The notes: generated from the sequence alone by a model not told the origin. Numbered from the stretch's first letter, positions 37,858 through 46,741 are shown. The stretch is 63,715 bases of DNA from Brevibacillus centrosporus (GCF_003710815.1 NZ_RHHP01000035.1:1-63715); one strand, 5' to 3'. Numbers and translations are program-made.

Positions 37858-38248
37858 CTTCGTTTTGCTCCCATTGGTTAATCATATGGTGGGCCGTGAG
37901 TCGAAGTCTGTCAAAAATCTGTTGGCGAATGCCGCTTTCTATCCCTGTCTGATCCATAGCCTTCTCCATGCATTGCAGCCAAGCTGCTGCTTGATCAGCA
38001 CCGATAGGAAAACGCATATGCCGAGCGCGCAGCATGGGATGGCCGTGGATGTCAGAGTAAAGGGTAGGCCCGCCTAAGAACTGCGTGAGAAACTGATACT
38101 GCCGTTCTTTGACGGGAGTCAGATCCTCAGGAAAAAGAGGAGCTAGATCCGGGTGACGTTTCACATGGTTATAAAAAATATCGACAAGACGAGCCAAAGT
38201 CTCAGCTCCGCCAATGCGCTCATATGGGGTAAGGTTGTCCGTAGACAT
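37850..38248 (-). CDS. Truncated haemoglobin (group II, TrHbO type)
   Basis: A 132-residue 2-on-2 globin likely to bind O2 or NO in the cytoplasm. The proximal haem ligand is H77 in RARHMRF; Y26 at position B10, F39 at CD1 and W90 at G8 match group II. The frame runs 48 codons upstream, but AAAGGAGGTT lies 9 nt before ATG 38248. It is convergent with the EamA gene and divergent from the S10 operon. I see only a weak promoter candidate upstream. Confidence 0.92.
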   Translation of the reverse strand: MSTDNLTPYERIGGAETLARLVDIFYNHVKRHPDLAPLFPEDLTPVKERQYQFLTQFLGGPTLYSDIHGHPMLRARHMRFPIGADQAAAWLQCMEKAMDQTGIESGIRQQIFDRLRLTAHHMINQWEQNEEA

Positions 38249-38442
38249 CGAGCAGGTAACCTCCTTTGCATTGAAAAATCCACCCCTAGTATAACGTGTT
38301 TCTTCTATTATAGATAGCAGAGGGGCAAAGTTGGCAACCAATCCCGCTTGCGTTTTTTGGACGAGATCTGTAATATGGTCAAAGTGAGCCAATTGCGGTT
38401 AGCTCGCTTGTACAAAAAAAGTACGGAAGCCTAAGAAAAAAC

Positions 38443-38471
38443 TTGCGTTGCCCAATGCTTTTTAGTACAAT
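38443..38471 (+). promoter_or_regulatory. Sigma-A promoter of the S10 operon
   Basis: TTGCGT (38443-38448), a 17-nt spacer and TACAAT (38466-38471). Confidence 0.65.
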
Positions 38472-38606
38472 AGTGAATGTTGGTCATGGACTTGCGATGA
38501 TGTGGGAGGTTGCTGACACACCCGGCCCCTTTGCCATGACCGGGGTGCAGGATATTTCCACGGAGAAATGTCTGTTTAGAAAATGGGCGAAAAAGGAGGG
38601 ACTAAA
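38472..38606 (+). promoter_or_regulatory. S10 operon leader with alternative pairings
   Basis: GGTCATGG (38482-38489) can pair perfectly with CCATGACC (38534-38541). Alternatively, CACCC (38519-38523) can pair with GGGTG (38543-38547), with GG/CC extending into 38540-38541. The two folds compete for the same bases. This could be a regulatory switch; there is no experimental support in the sequence itself. Confidence 0.45.
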
Positions 38607-38915
38607 ATGGCAAAGCAAAAGATTCGTATTCGTTTGAAGGCGTATGATCACAAAATCCTGGATCAGTCTGCAGAGAAAATCGTAGACACTGCGAAGCGTT
38701 CCGGTGCAAATGTATCCGGTCCAATTCCACTCCCTACGGAGAAAGCTGTTTACACTATCCTGCGTGCGGTTCATAAGTACAAAGATTCTCGCGAGCAATT
38801 CGAGATGCGTACTCACAAGCGTTTGATCGACATTCTGAATCCTACACCACAAACAGTAGATGCTTTGATGCGTCTGGATCTGCCATCTGGCGTGGATATC
38901 GAGATCAAGCTGTAA
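38607..38915 (+). CDS. rpsJ: 30S ribosomal protein S10
   Basis: First gene of the S10-spc-alpha super-operon, 102 residues, as in B. subtilis. S10 sits in the 30S head and also acts as NusE in rRNA antitermination. AAGGAGGG lies before ATG 38607. Confidence 0.98.
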   Translation: MAKQKIRIRLKAYDHKILDQSAEKIVDTAKRSGANVSGPIPLPTEKAVYTILRAVHKYKDSREQFEMRTHKRLIDILNPTPQTVDALMRLDLPSGVDIEIKL

Positions 38916-39064
38916 GGTCCCAAAACGCGATACACGCGCAGGCGTTGTCTTGCTAAGCGTGTTATACCAAGCATCAAACCCCTGAAATGGCACCCCTGCG
39001 CATCGGTGGGGACTTGATACAACATTAAAACGTTTTGTTGAAATAAGCACAGGAGGTGGCACTA
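38916..39064 (+). other. rpsJ-rplC spacer, unusually long
   Basis: This 149-nt gap is much longer than others in the operon. It contains CAAC-ATT-AAAACGTTTT-GTTG at 39021-39041 and CCCC/GGGG complementarity near 38993-39010. It has no T-run and no convincing promoter. Its role is unknown. Confidence 0.4.
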
Positions 39065-39694
39065 ATGACCAAAGGAATCTTAGGGAAAAAACTTGGCATG
39101 ACTCAAGTTTTTGGTCCAAACGGAACAGCGATTGCTGTAACGGTCATCGAGGCTGGTTCTAACGTAGTTCTCCAAAAGAAAGACCTGGAGAATGACGGTT
39201 ATGAAGCAATTCAAATCGGCTTTGAAGACAAAAAAGAGCAGCGCGCTAACAAGCCGGAAAAAGGACATGCAGCGAAAGCTAACACTGCTCCTAAGCGCTT
39301 CGTTCGCGAAATTCGCGGAGTTAACCTCGCAGACTTTGAGGTTGGTCAAGAGTTGAAAGCTGACATTTTTGCTGAGGGAGAAATCGTTGACGTAGCTGGC
39401 GTATCCAAGGGTAAAGGTTTTCAAGGTGCGATCAAACGTCACAATCAATCCCGCGGTCCTATGGCTCACGGTTCGCGCTACCATCGCGGCCCAGGTTCTA
39501 TGGGTGCTGTAGCTCCAAACCGCGTGTTTAAAGGTCAAACACTGCCAGGTCAAATGGGTGGCGACAACGTAACCATTCAAAACCTGGAAGTAGTAAAAGT
39601 AGATGCTGAACGTAACCTGATTCTCGTTAAAGGCTCCGTGCCTGGTCCGAAAAACAGCTGCGTATTGGTATCCACGGCAGTCAAGAAGAACTAG
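39065..39694 (+). CDS. rplC: 50S ribosomal protein L3
   Basis: Peptidyl-transferase-centre protein, 209 residues, starting MTKGILGKKLGMTQVF. The central loop GPMAHGSRYHRGPGSMG reaches the active site. The frame opens at a GTG inside AGGAGGTG (39056); ATG 39065 is the start. Confidence 0.98.
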   Translation: MTKGILGKKLGMTQVFGPNGTAIAVTVIEAGSNVVLQKKDLENDGYEAIQIGFEDKKEQRANKPEKGHAAKANTAPKRFVREIRGVNLADFEVGQELKADIFAEGEIVDVAGVSKGKGFQGAIKRHNQSRGPMAHGSRYHRGPGSMGAVAPNRVFKGQTLPGQMGGDNVTIQNLEVVKVDAERNLILVKGSVPGPKNSCVLVSTAVKKN

Positions 39695-39714
39695 TTAGGA
39701 AAGGAGGAACTGAC

Positions 39715-40338
39715 ATGCCGAAAGTAGCTCTTTATAACCAATCCGGTTCTCAAGTTGGCGAAATCGAATTGGCAGACAGCGTGTTTGGTATCGAGCCTAA
39801 CAGCGCAGTTCTGTTCGATGCGATCGTGATGCAGCAAGCATCCCAACGTCAAGGAACTCATGATGTAAAGAACCGCTCTGAAGTACGTGGTGGTGGCCGC
39901 AAGCCATGGCGCCAAAAAGGTACAGGTCGCGCACGCCAAGGTTCCATTCGCTCTCCGCAATGGAAAGGTGGCGGTGTTGTATTCGGTCCAACTCCGCGCA
40001 AATACGGTTACAAACTGAACCGTAAAGTTCGTCGTTTGGCTCTGAAATCCGCTCTGTCCACAAAAGTTCAAAACAATGAACTGTTGGTATTGGAAGCTCT
40101 GAATTTCGCAGCTCCTAAGACCAAAGAAATGACTGCTGTACTCAGCAGCCTGAAAGTAGATCGCAAAGTTCTGATCGTTACCTCCGAGTATGATCAAAAC
40201 GTTGCTCTCTCTTCCCGCAACATCCCAGGTGCAAAAATCGTAGATGCTGCAGGCATTAACGTTCTGGATCTGGTAGCGCATGACAAAGTAATCGTGACGA
40301 AAGAAGCGGTTGCGAAAGTAGAGGAGGTGCTCGCATAA
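39715..40338 (+). CDS. rplD: 50S ribosomal protein L4
   Basis: Exit-tunnel protein, 207 residues, with the tunnel loop GGGRKPWRQKGTGRARQGS. In E. coli L4 autoregulates the S10 operon; whether it does so here is unknown. Its stop overlaps the rplW start (TAATG). Confidence 0.98.
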   Translation: MPKVALYNQSGSQVGEIELADSVFGIEPNSAVLFDAIVMQQASQRQGTHDVKNRSEVRGGGRKPWRQKGTGRARQGSIRSPQWKGGGVVFGPTPRKYGYKLNRKVRRLALKSALSTKVQNNELLVLEALNFAAPKTKEMTAVLSSLKVDRKVLIVTSEYDQNVALSSRNIPGAKIVDAAGINVLDLVAHDKVIVTKEAVAKVEEVLA

Positions 40339-40628
40339 TGAAGAGCCTTCATGATGTTCTTAAACGCCCTGTCATTACCGAGCGCACCACTGACATGATG
40401 GCTGAGAAAAAGTACGTTTTCGAAGTACCACTCAAAGCCAACAAGACAGAGATCAAGCAAGCTGTTGAAAAAGTATTTGGCGTAAAAGTAGAAGCAGTTA
40501 ACACCGTTCGTGTTCCTGCGAAACCAAAACGCTACGGAAAATACTCCGGTTACACCTCTGAGTGGAAGAAAGCGATCGTAAAGCTGACTGATGACAGCAA
40601 AGAATTGGCCTTCTACGAGGGAGTATAA
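40338..40628 (+). CDS. rplW: 50S ribosomal protein L23
   Basis: Tunnel-exit protein that docks signal recognition particle and trigger factor, 96 residues. The ATG overlaps the rplD stop, so translation is coupled; the GAGGAGGTG site lies inside the end of rplD. Confidence 0.97.
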   Translation: MKSLHDVLKRPVITERTTDMMAEKKYVFEVPLKANKTEIKQAVEKVFGVKVEAVNTVRVPAKPKRYGKYSGYTSEWKKAIVKLTDDSKELAFYEGV

Positions 40629-40660
40629 CCTCGACGACTACCGAAAAGGAGGGTATTAAC

Positions 40661-41491
40661 ATGGGTCTCAAGAAGTTTAAACCGACTTCTCCTGGTCGTC
40701 GCCAAATGACGGTTTCTACTTTCGAGGAGATTACTACTTCAACTCCCGAAAAATCCTTGCTCGCGCCTCTTTCCAAAAAAGCTGGCCGTAATAACCAAGG
40801 AAGAATTACCGTTCGTCATCAAGGTGGCGGTCACAAACGTAAATACCGTATTATCGACTTCAAGCGTAACAAAGATGGCATCGTAGGTCGCGTAGCTACT
40901 ATCGAGTACGATCCAAACCGTTCCGCTAACATCGCACTGATCAACTATGCTGACGGTGAAAAACGTTACATCCTCGCTCCTCACAACCTGAAAGTGGGCG
41001 ATGAGATCGTATCTGGTGCAGATGCCGACATCAAAATCGGTAACGCATTGCCACTGGAAAAAATTCCAGTTGGTACTACGATCCACAACATTGAGCTGAA
41101 ACCTGGTAAAGGTGGCCAACTGGTTCGTGCAGCTGGTACATCCGCTCAATTGCTCGGTCGTGATGGTGAGTTCGTAATCGTACGCCTTTCTTCCGGTGAA
41201 ACTCGCCGCATTCATAACGTATGCCGCGCTACCATCGGTCAAGTAGGTAACCTGGATCATGAACTGGTTAACATCGGTAAAGCAGGTCGTTCCCGTTGGT
41301 TGGGTATTCGTCCAACTGTACGTGGTAGCGTAATGAACCCTAACGATCACCCACACGGTGGTGGTGAAGGCCGCGCTCCAATCGGACGTAAAGCACCTGT
41401 TACTCCTTGGGGTAAACCAACTCTGGGTCTCAAGACTCGCAAGAAGAAGAACAAATCCGATCAATACATTATCCGCCGTCGCAAGAAGTAA
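40661..41491 (+). CDS. rplB: 50S ribosomal protein L2
   Basis: Core 23S-binding protein near the peptidyl transferase centre, 276 residues. The C-terminal HPHGGGEGRAPIGRK segment holds the conserved histidine region. AAGGAGGG lies before the ATG. Confidence 0.98.
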   Translation: MGLKKFKPTSPGRRQMTVSTFEEITTSTPEKSLLAPLSKKAGRNNQGRITVRHQGGGHKRKYRIIDFKRNKDGIVGRVATIEYDPNRSANIALINYADGEKRYILAPHNLKVGDEIVSGADADIKIGNALPLEKIPVGTTIHNIELKPGKGGQLVRAAGTSAQLLGRDGEFVIVRLSSGETRRIHNVCRATIGQVGNLDHELVNIGKAGRSRWLGIRPTVRGSVMNPNDHPHGGGEGRAPIGRKAPVTPWGKPTLGLKTRKKKNKSDQYIIRRRKK

Positions 41492-41540
41492 GCTAGGCTG
41501 ATACTATAACCGAACGCCTTTGGCGAAGGGAGGTTCACTA

Positions 41541-41822
41541 ATGGGACGTAGCTTAAAAAAGGGTCCTTTCGTGGATGACCACTTGATGAAAAAAGTTGAC
41601 GAGCAAAATGAAAAGAACGAGAAGCGCGTGATCAAAACTTGGTCCCGTCGTTCCACCATCTTCCCTCAGTTCGTAGGACATACTTTTGCTGTGTACGATG
41701 GTCGTAAACATGTACCAGTGTATGTTTCGGAAGACATGGTTGGTCATAAATTGGGTGAATTCGCACCAACTCGTACCTTCAAGGGTCACGTCGACAACGA
41801 CAAGAAATCCAAGAAGCGCTAA
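41541..41822 (+). CDS. rpsS: 30S ribosomal protein S19
   Basis: 30S head protein, 93 residues, starting MGRSLKKGPFVDDHL. The frame is open from 41520, but AGGGAGG lies just before ATG 41541, which matches orthologues. Confidence 0.97.
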   Translation: MGRSLKKGPFVDDHLMKKVDEQNEKNEKRVIKTWSRRSTIFPQFVGHTFAVYDGRKHVPVYVSEDMVGHKLGEFAPTRTFKGHVDNDKKSKKR

Positions 41823-41851
41823 TTTTCTCTTGACAGAGAGGAGGTACAAAG

Positions 41852-42184
41852 ATGGAAGCAAAAGCAGTTGCTCGCAATATTCGCATCGCGTCTCGTAAAG
41901 TCCGCCTGGTGGTTGACTTGATCAGAGGCAAGCAAGTAGGTGAAGCTTTGGCGATCCTGAAACACACGCCTAAAGCAGCATCTCCAGTTGTTGAAAAGCT
42001 CCTGAAGTCGGCTATTGCAAACGCTGAGCACAACTATGAGCTGGATCCAAACAACCTCGTAGTGGGCAAAATCTTCGTAGACCAAGGTCCTACGTTGAAG
42101 CGTTTCCGTCCGCGCGCTATGGGCCGCGCTAGCCGCATCCATAAACGCACGAGCCACATCACCGTGGTACTAAACGAGAAATAA
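41852..42184 (+). CDS. rplV: 50S ribosomal protein L22
   Basis: Exit-tunnel protein, 110 residues; its beta-hairpin (PRAMGRASRIHKRTSHITV) lines the macrolide-binding constriction and has no unusual insertion. GAGGAGG precedes the ATG. Confidence 0.97.
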   Translation: MEAKAVARNIRIASRKVRLVVDLIRGKQVGEALAILKHTPKAASPVVEKLLKSAIANAEHNYELDPNNLVVGKIFVDQGPTLKRFRPRAMGRASRIHKRTSHITVVLNEK

Positions 42185-42197
42185 GGAGGGATTACGT

Positions 42198-42860
42198 GTG
42201 GGTCAAAAGGTAAGCCCGGTCGGTCTTCGTATCGGTGTCATCCGTGACTGGGAGTCCAAGTGGTACGCTGACAAGGACTTTGCGACACTGTTGCATGAAG
42301 ACTTGAAAATCCGCAAGTTTGTAAAAGGGCGTCTGAAAGATGCTGCAGTATCCACAATCGAAATCGAGCGCGCAGCTAATCGCGTGAACGTTACGATTCA
42401 CACCGCTAAGCCTGGTATGGTAATTGGTAAAGGTGGAGCAGAGGTAGAAATTCTGCGTAAATCCTTGACTGATCTGACTGGCAAGCGTGTACACATCAAC
42501 ATCAACGAAGTAAAACGTCCGGATCTGGATGCTACTCTGGTAGCTGAAAACATTGCACGCCAACTGGAAAACCGCATTTCCTTCCGCCGTGCGCAAAAGC
42601 AATCGATCACTCGTACGCTGCGCGCTGGTGCAAAAGGTATCAAAACCTTGGTTAGCGGTCGCCTGGGCGGTGCTGATATCGCACGTTCTGAAGGTTACAG
42701 CGAAGGTACAGTTCCTCTTCACACTCTGCGTGCTGACATCGACTACGGTACTGCTGAAGCACATACCACTTATGGTCGTATCGGTGTAAAAGTGTGGATC
42801 TATCGTGGAGAAGTCCTTCCGGCGAGAAAGAACGTCGCTACTGAGGAAGGAGGCAAGTAA
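42198..42860 (+). CDS. rpsC: 30S ribosomal protein S3
   Basis: mRNA-entry protein with a KH domain (MVIGKGGAEVEILRK), 220 residues. It starts with GTG (GQKVSPVGLRIGV) after AAGGAGGG. Confidence 0.97.
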   Translation: MGQKVSPVGLRIGVIRDWESKWYADKDFATLLHEDLKIRKFVKGRLKDAAVSTIEIERAANRVNVTIHTAKPGMVIGKGGAEVEILRKSLTDLTGKRVHININEVKRPDLDATLVAENIARQLENRISFRRAQKQSITRTLRAGAKGIKTLVSGRLGGADIARSEGYSEGTVPLHTLRADIDYGTAEAHTTYGRIGVKVWIYRGEVLPARKNVATEEGGK

Positions 42861-42862
42861 TC

Positions 42863-43297
42863 ATGTTGACGCCAAAACGCGTGAAACACCGTAAACAACA
42901 CCGCGGAAAAATGGCTGGTAACGCTAAAGGCGGTACTACTGTTGCGTTCGGTGAATACGGATTGCAAGCATTGGAACCATCTTGGGTAACAAACCGTCAA
43001 ATCGAGGCAGCTCGTATTGCGATGACTCGTTACATCAAACGTGGTGGTAAGGTTTGGATTAAAATCTTCCCTGATAAACCAATTACGCAAAAACCGCTCG
43101 AAGTACGGATGGGTTCCGGTAAAGGTTCTCCTGAGAAATGGGTAGCGGTAGTGAAGCCAGGCAAGATCATGTTTGAACTTGCTGGCGTTCCTGAAGAAGT
43201 CGCTCGCGAAGCTATGCGTCTGGCTATGCACAAACTGCCTATCAAGTGCAAGTTCGTGAAGCGTGAAGAAGTGGGTGGTGACGCACATGAAGGCTAA
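42863..43297 (+). CDS. rplP: 50S ribosomal protein L16
   Basis: tRNA A-site-proximal protein, 144 residues, starting MLTPKRVKHRKQHRGKM. It is 2 nt after rpsC and overlaps the start of rpmC by 11 nt. Confidence 0.98.
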   Translation: MLTPKRVKHRKQHRGKMAGNAKGGTTVAFGEYGLQALEPSWVTNRQIEAARIAMTRYIKRGGKVWIKIFPDKPITQKPLEVRMGSGKGSPEKWVAVVKPGKIMFELAGVPEEVAREAMRLAMHKLPIKCKFVKREEVGGDAHEG

Positions 43298-43484
43298 TGA
43301 GTACCGTAACTTGACCACTGCCGAGATCGAACAAAACGTCGCTTCTTTGAAAGAAGAGTTGTTCAACCTTCGTTTCCAGCTGGCTACGGGTCAACTCGAA
43401 ACCACATCTCGCATTAAACAAGTGCGTAAGGATATCGCACGTGCGAAAACCATCCTGCGCCAGAGAGAATTGGGAATCGGCTAA
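43287..43484 (+). CDS. rpmC: 50S ribosomal protein L29
   Basis: Small two-helix protein by the exit tunnel, 65 residues, starting MKANEYRNLTTAEIEQ. The ATG lies inside the end of rplP, so the two are coupled; the frame upstream to 43263 is not used. Confidence 0.96.
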   Translation: MKANEYRNLTTAEIEQNVASLKEELFNLRFQLATGQLETTSRIKQVRKDIARAKTILRQRELGIG

Positions 43485-43506
43485 TTAAAGGAAGGAGGTT
43501 TGAACG

Positions 43507-43773
43507 ATGACCGCAGAACGCAATATGCGTCGAACAGTTACTGGTCGCGTTGTTTCCGACAAGATGGATAAGACCATCGTTGTTCTGGTTGAAACTTACA
43601 AGACTCACCCGCTGTACGGCAAACGCGTGAAGTACTCCAAAAAGTTCAAGGCTCACGACGAGAACAACACGGCAAAAGTGGGCGACATCGTAGAAATCAT
43701 GGAAACACGTCCATTGTCCAAAGACAAACGTTTCCGTTTGGTACGTATCGTCGAAGAGGCAGTAATCGTATAA
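43507..43773 (+). CDS. rpsQ: 30S ribosomal protein S17
   Basis: Primary 16S-binding OB-fold protein, 88 residues, with the typical GRVVSDKMDKTIVV segment. AAGGAGG precedes the ATG. Confidence 0.97.
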   Translation: MTAERNMRRTVTGRVVSDKMDKTIVVLVETYKTHPLYGKRVKYSKKFKAHDENNTAKVGDIVEIMETRPLSKDKRFRLVRIVEEAVIV

Positions 43774-43814
43774 GTCAGATTTTCGGATATCAAATCCGAA
43801 AGGAGGAACAGTAA

Positions 43815-44183
43815 ATGATCCAAACTCAGACGAGATTGGCTGTTGCTGACAACTCCGGTGCAAAGGAACTCATGTGCATCAAGGTTCTGGGTGGTTCCGG
43901 TCGCAAAACGGCGAACATCGGCGATGTTATCGTGTGCTCCGTTAAATCCGCTACACCCGGCGGCGTTGTCAAGAAAGGTCAAGTAGTTAAAGCGGTTGTA
44001 GTACGCACAGTAAGCGGCGTTCGTCGTCAGGATGGTTCTTACATCCGTTTCGATGAAAATGCAGCAGTAGTTATCAAAGACGACAGATCCCCACGTGGAA
44101 CTCGTATCTTTGGACCTGTAGCTCGTGAGCTCCGCGACAAGGATTTCATGAAGATCATCTCTCTGGCTCCAGAGGTTATCTAA
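43815..44183 (+). CDS. rplN: 50S ribosomal protein L14
   Basis: Subunit-interface protein, 122 residues, of standard length, starting MIQTQTRLAVADNSGAKE. AAAGGAGG precedes the ATG. Confidence 0.98.
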   Translation: MIQTQTRLAVADNSGAKELMCIKVLGGSGRKTANIGDVIVCSVKSATPGGVVKKGQVVKAVVVRTVSGVRRQDGSYIRFDENAAVVIKDDRSPRGTRIFGPVARELRDKDFMKIISLAPEVI

Positions 44184-44232
44184 TTGAACGGCAAAACTCA
44201 GGCAGTTTGTTCGATAGGAGGTGCACCAAGCG

Positions 44233-44547
44233 ATGCACGTTAAAAAAGGCGACACTGTTATCGTAAATGCGGGTAAAGATAAAGGCAAAAAAGGTCGCGT
44301 TCTCGCTGCTTATCCGAAGAAAGAACGCGTTCTGGTTGAAGGTATCAACCTCGTTAAGAAACACAGCCGTCCGTCTCAAGCTAACCCGCAAGGTGGCATT
44401 GTGACTCAAGAAGCAGCGATTCACGTTTCCAATGTATCTTTGATCGATCCGAAGTCCGGAAAAGCTACTCGCATCGGTTACAAAGTATTGGAGAACGGCA
44501 AGAAAGTTCGGTACGCGAAAAAGTCTGGCGAAGTACTCGACAAGTAG
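44233..44547 (+). CDS. rplX: 50S ribosomal protein L24
   Basis: Assembly-initiator protein with a KOW motif (VKKGDTVIVNAGKDKGKKG), 104 residues. The frame opens at a GTG in AGGAGGTG (44221); ATG 44233 is the real start. Confidence 0.97.
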   Translation: MHVKKGDTVIVNAGKDKGKKGRVLAAYPKKERVLVEGINLVKKHSRPSQANPQGGIVTQEAAIHVSNVSLIDPKSGKATRIGYKVLENGKKVRYAKKSGEVLDK

Positions 44548-44574
44548 TCAGGTTGGAAAGGAGGATGTCCTTAG

Positions 44575-45117
44575 ATGGCAACAAGACTGAAAGAAAAGTA
44601 TACCAATGAAATCGTGCCTGGCTTGATGAGCAAGTTTGCTTATACTTCCATCATGCAAGTGCCGAAAGTTGAAAAGATCATCATCAACATGGGTGTAGGC
44701 GAAGCGGTTGCTAACGCTAAATCCTTGGATACTGCGGTAGAAGACCTGCAGATCATTGCTGGTCAAAAACCTGTAGTAACACGCGCTAAGAAATCCATCG
44801 CTGGTTTCAAACTGCGTGAAGGTATGCCGATCGGTGCGAAGGTTACTCTGCGCGGCGAGCGTATGTACCACTTCCTCGACAAGCTGATGAACGTATCTCT
44901 TCCACGTGTACGTGACTTCCGTGGAATCTCTTCCAAGGCATTTGACGGCCGTGGTAACTACACACTTGGTCTGAAGGAACAACTGATCTTCCCTGAGATC
45001 GAGTACGATAAAATTGACAAGGTACGCGGTATGGACATCGTAATTGTCACTTCCGCGAAAACGGATGAGGAAGCACGTGAACTGCTGACTCAAATGGGTA
45101 TGCCATTCCGTAAATAA
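44575..45117 (+). CDS. rplE: 50S ribosomal protein L5
   Basis: 5S rRNA-binding protein, 180 residues, with the VPKVEKIIINMGVGEA signature. AAGGAGG lies before the ATG. Confidence 0.98.
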   Translation: MATRLKEKYTNEIVPGLMSKFAYTSIMQVPKVEKIIINMGVGEAVANAKSLDTAVEDLQIIAGQKPVVTRAKKSIAGFKLREGMPIGAKVTLRGERMYHFLDKLMNVSLPRVRDFRGISSKAFDGRGNYTLGLKEQLIFPEIEYDKIDKVRGMDIVIVTSAKTDEEARELLTQMGMPFRK

Positions 45118-45141
45118 ACCCACTCGTAAGGAGGGAAGAAT

Positions 45142-45327
45142 GTGGCAAAGAAATCAATGATCATCAAGCAACAGCGGGAGCCGAAGTTTGCAGTACGCGC
45201 GTACACTCGTTGCGAGCGTTGCGGACGTCCTCACTCCGTATTGCGCAAATTCAAACTCTGCCGTATTTGCTTCCGTGAACTTGCTTATAAAGGTCAAATT
45301 CCAGGCGTGAAAAAAGCAAGCTGGTAA
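45142..45327 (+). CDS. rpsN: 30S ribosomal protein S14 (zinc type)
   Basis: A 61-residue zinc-ribbon S14 with C24, C27, C40 and C43, the C+ form that B. subtilis keeps in this operon. The start is GTG after AAGGAGGG. Confidence 0.97.
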   Translation: MAKKSMIIKQQREPKFAVRAYTRCERCGRPHSVLRKFKLCRICFRELAYKGQIPGVKKASW

Positions 45328-45354
45328 TTTGAAACGGGAAGGAGGTTTTCTCTC

Positions 45355-45753
45355 ATGGTTATGACTGATCCAATCGCAGATATGTTGACACGCATTCGTA
45401 ACGCCAACATGGTTCGCCACGAGAAAGTGGAAATCCCGGCGTCCACCATCAAGAAGGAAATCGCGCGCATTCTGAAAGAAGAAGGATTCATCCGCGATGC
45501 GGAGTTTGTTGAGGACAACAAACAAGGAATCATCCGCGTTTTCCTGAAGTACGGTGCTGAAAACGAGCGCGTAATCACAGGTCTGAAACGTATCTCCAAA
45601 CCAGGTCTTCGTGTTTATGCAAAGAACAATGAAGTACCAAAGGTTTTGGGTGGCCTCGGTTGCGCAATCATCTCCACATCCGCTGGTGTGATGACGGACA
45701 AGCAAGCTCGTCAAGCAGCAGTTGGTGGAGAAGTACTCGCATACATTTGGTAA
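45355..45753 (+). CDS. rpsH: 30S ribosomal protein S8
   Basis: Primary 16S-binding protein, 132 residues. In E. coli it represses the spc operon. MVMTDPIADMLTRIRNAN matches B. subtilis, and AAGGAGG is 8 nt before ATG 45355, so this is preferred to the ATG at 45361. Confidence 0.97.
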   Translation: MVMTDPIADMLTRIRNANMVRHEKVEIPASTIKKEIARILKEEGFIRDAEFVEDNKQGIIRVFLKYGAENERVITGLKRISKPGLRVYAKNNEVPKVLGGLGCAIISTSAGVMTDKQARQAAVGGEVLAYIW

Positions 45754-45791
45754 TCCAACAGAATTGATAAATAGCACAGGAGGTGCACCAC

Positions 45792-46328
45792 ATGTCTCGT
45801 GTCGGTAGAAAACCGATCGTGGTACCTGCAGGCGTTACCCTCACTCTGAACGGAACTGAGCTGACGGTAAAGGGCCCTAAGGGTCAACTCGTTCGTAACT
45901 TTCATGAAGATATCAAAATCAACATCGCTGAGAACGAAGTAGTTGTTGAGCGTCCTAGCGACAACAAATTGCATCGTTCCCTTCACGGTACGACTCGTGC
46001 GCTTGTTGCCAACATGGTAAAAGGCGTATCGGAAGGCTTCACTCGCACTCTGGAACTGGTCGGTGTAGGTTACCGTGCAGCTAAATCCGGATCCGGTGTA
46101 ACACTGTCTCTCGGTTTCTCCCATCCAGTTGAGGTAACTCCTGAAGCTGGTATTGAAATCGACGTGCCAAACCAAACCACTCTGGTGGTTAAAGGGATCA
46201 ACAAAGAGCGCGTAGGTCAAGTTGCCGCTGAAATCCGTGCACTGCGCAAACCTGAGCCATACAAAGGTAAAGGTATCAAGTACAGTGATGAAGTGGTTCG
46301 TCGTAAAGAAGGTAAAAAAGGTAAATAA
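45792..46328 (+). CDS. rplF: 50S ribosomal protein L6
   Basis: Two-repeat 23S-binding protein near the sarcin-ricin loop, 178 residues, starting MSRVGRKPIVVPAGV. The frame opens at a GTG within AGGAGGTG (45783); ATG 45792 is used. Confidence 0.97.
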   Translation: MSRVGRKPIVVPAGVTLTLNGTELTVKGPKGQLVRNFHEDIKINIAENEVVVERPSDNKLHRSLHGTTRALVANMVKGVSEGFTRTLELVGVGYRAAKSGSGVTLSLGFSHPVEVTPEAGIEIDVPNQTTLVVKGINKERVGQVAAEIRALRKPEPYKGKGIKYSDEVVRRKEGKKGK

Positions 46329-46360
46329 GCTTCTAGCTTCATGAGAAAGGAGGCCGCTTA

Positions 46361-46723
46361 ATGTTTACGAAAGCTGATAAAAACAAAGCTCGGAAAAAAC
46401 GTCACCTGCGCATCCGCAAACGCGTGATTGGTTCTACCATTCGCCCGCGTCTGAACGTGTTCCGTTCTTCTAAGCACATCTACGCTCAACTGATCGACGA
46501 TGCAACTGGAGTAACTCTGGTATCTGCATCCTCTCTGGATAAAGAGCTGGGCCTGAAAAATGGCGCTAACGTGGAAGCTGCTACAGCTGTTGGTACACTG
46601 ATCGCTAAGCGTGCACAAGAAAAAGGTGCAACTGAAGTGATTTTTGACCGCGGCGGTTACATCTATCATGGACGTATTAAAGCACTGGCAGAAGCAGCTC
46701 GCGAAGCTGGTCTGCAATTCTAA
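46361..46723 (+). CDS. rplR: 50S ribosomal protein L18
   Basis: 5S rRNA-binding protein, 120 residues, with a basic N-terminus and RLNVFRSSKHIYAQ core. AAAGGAGG precedes the ATG. Confidence 0.97.
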   Translation: MFTKADKNKARKKRHLRIRKRVIGSTIRPRLNVFRSSKHIYAQLIDDATGVTLVSASSLDKELGLKNGANVEAATAVGTLIAKRAQEKGATEVIFDRGGYIYHGRIKALAEAAREAGLQF

Positions 46724-46741
46724 CAACAAGGAGGGTAAGGA

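Noticed and set aside
38443..38637. Possible leader peptide in the S10 leader
   Set aside because: Its start lies in the promoter -35 and it runs into rpsJ out of frame.
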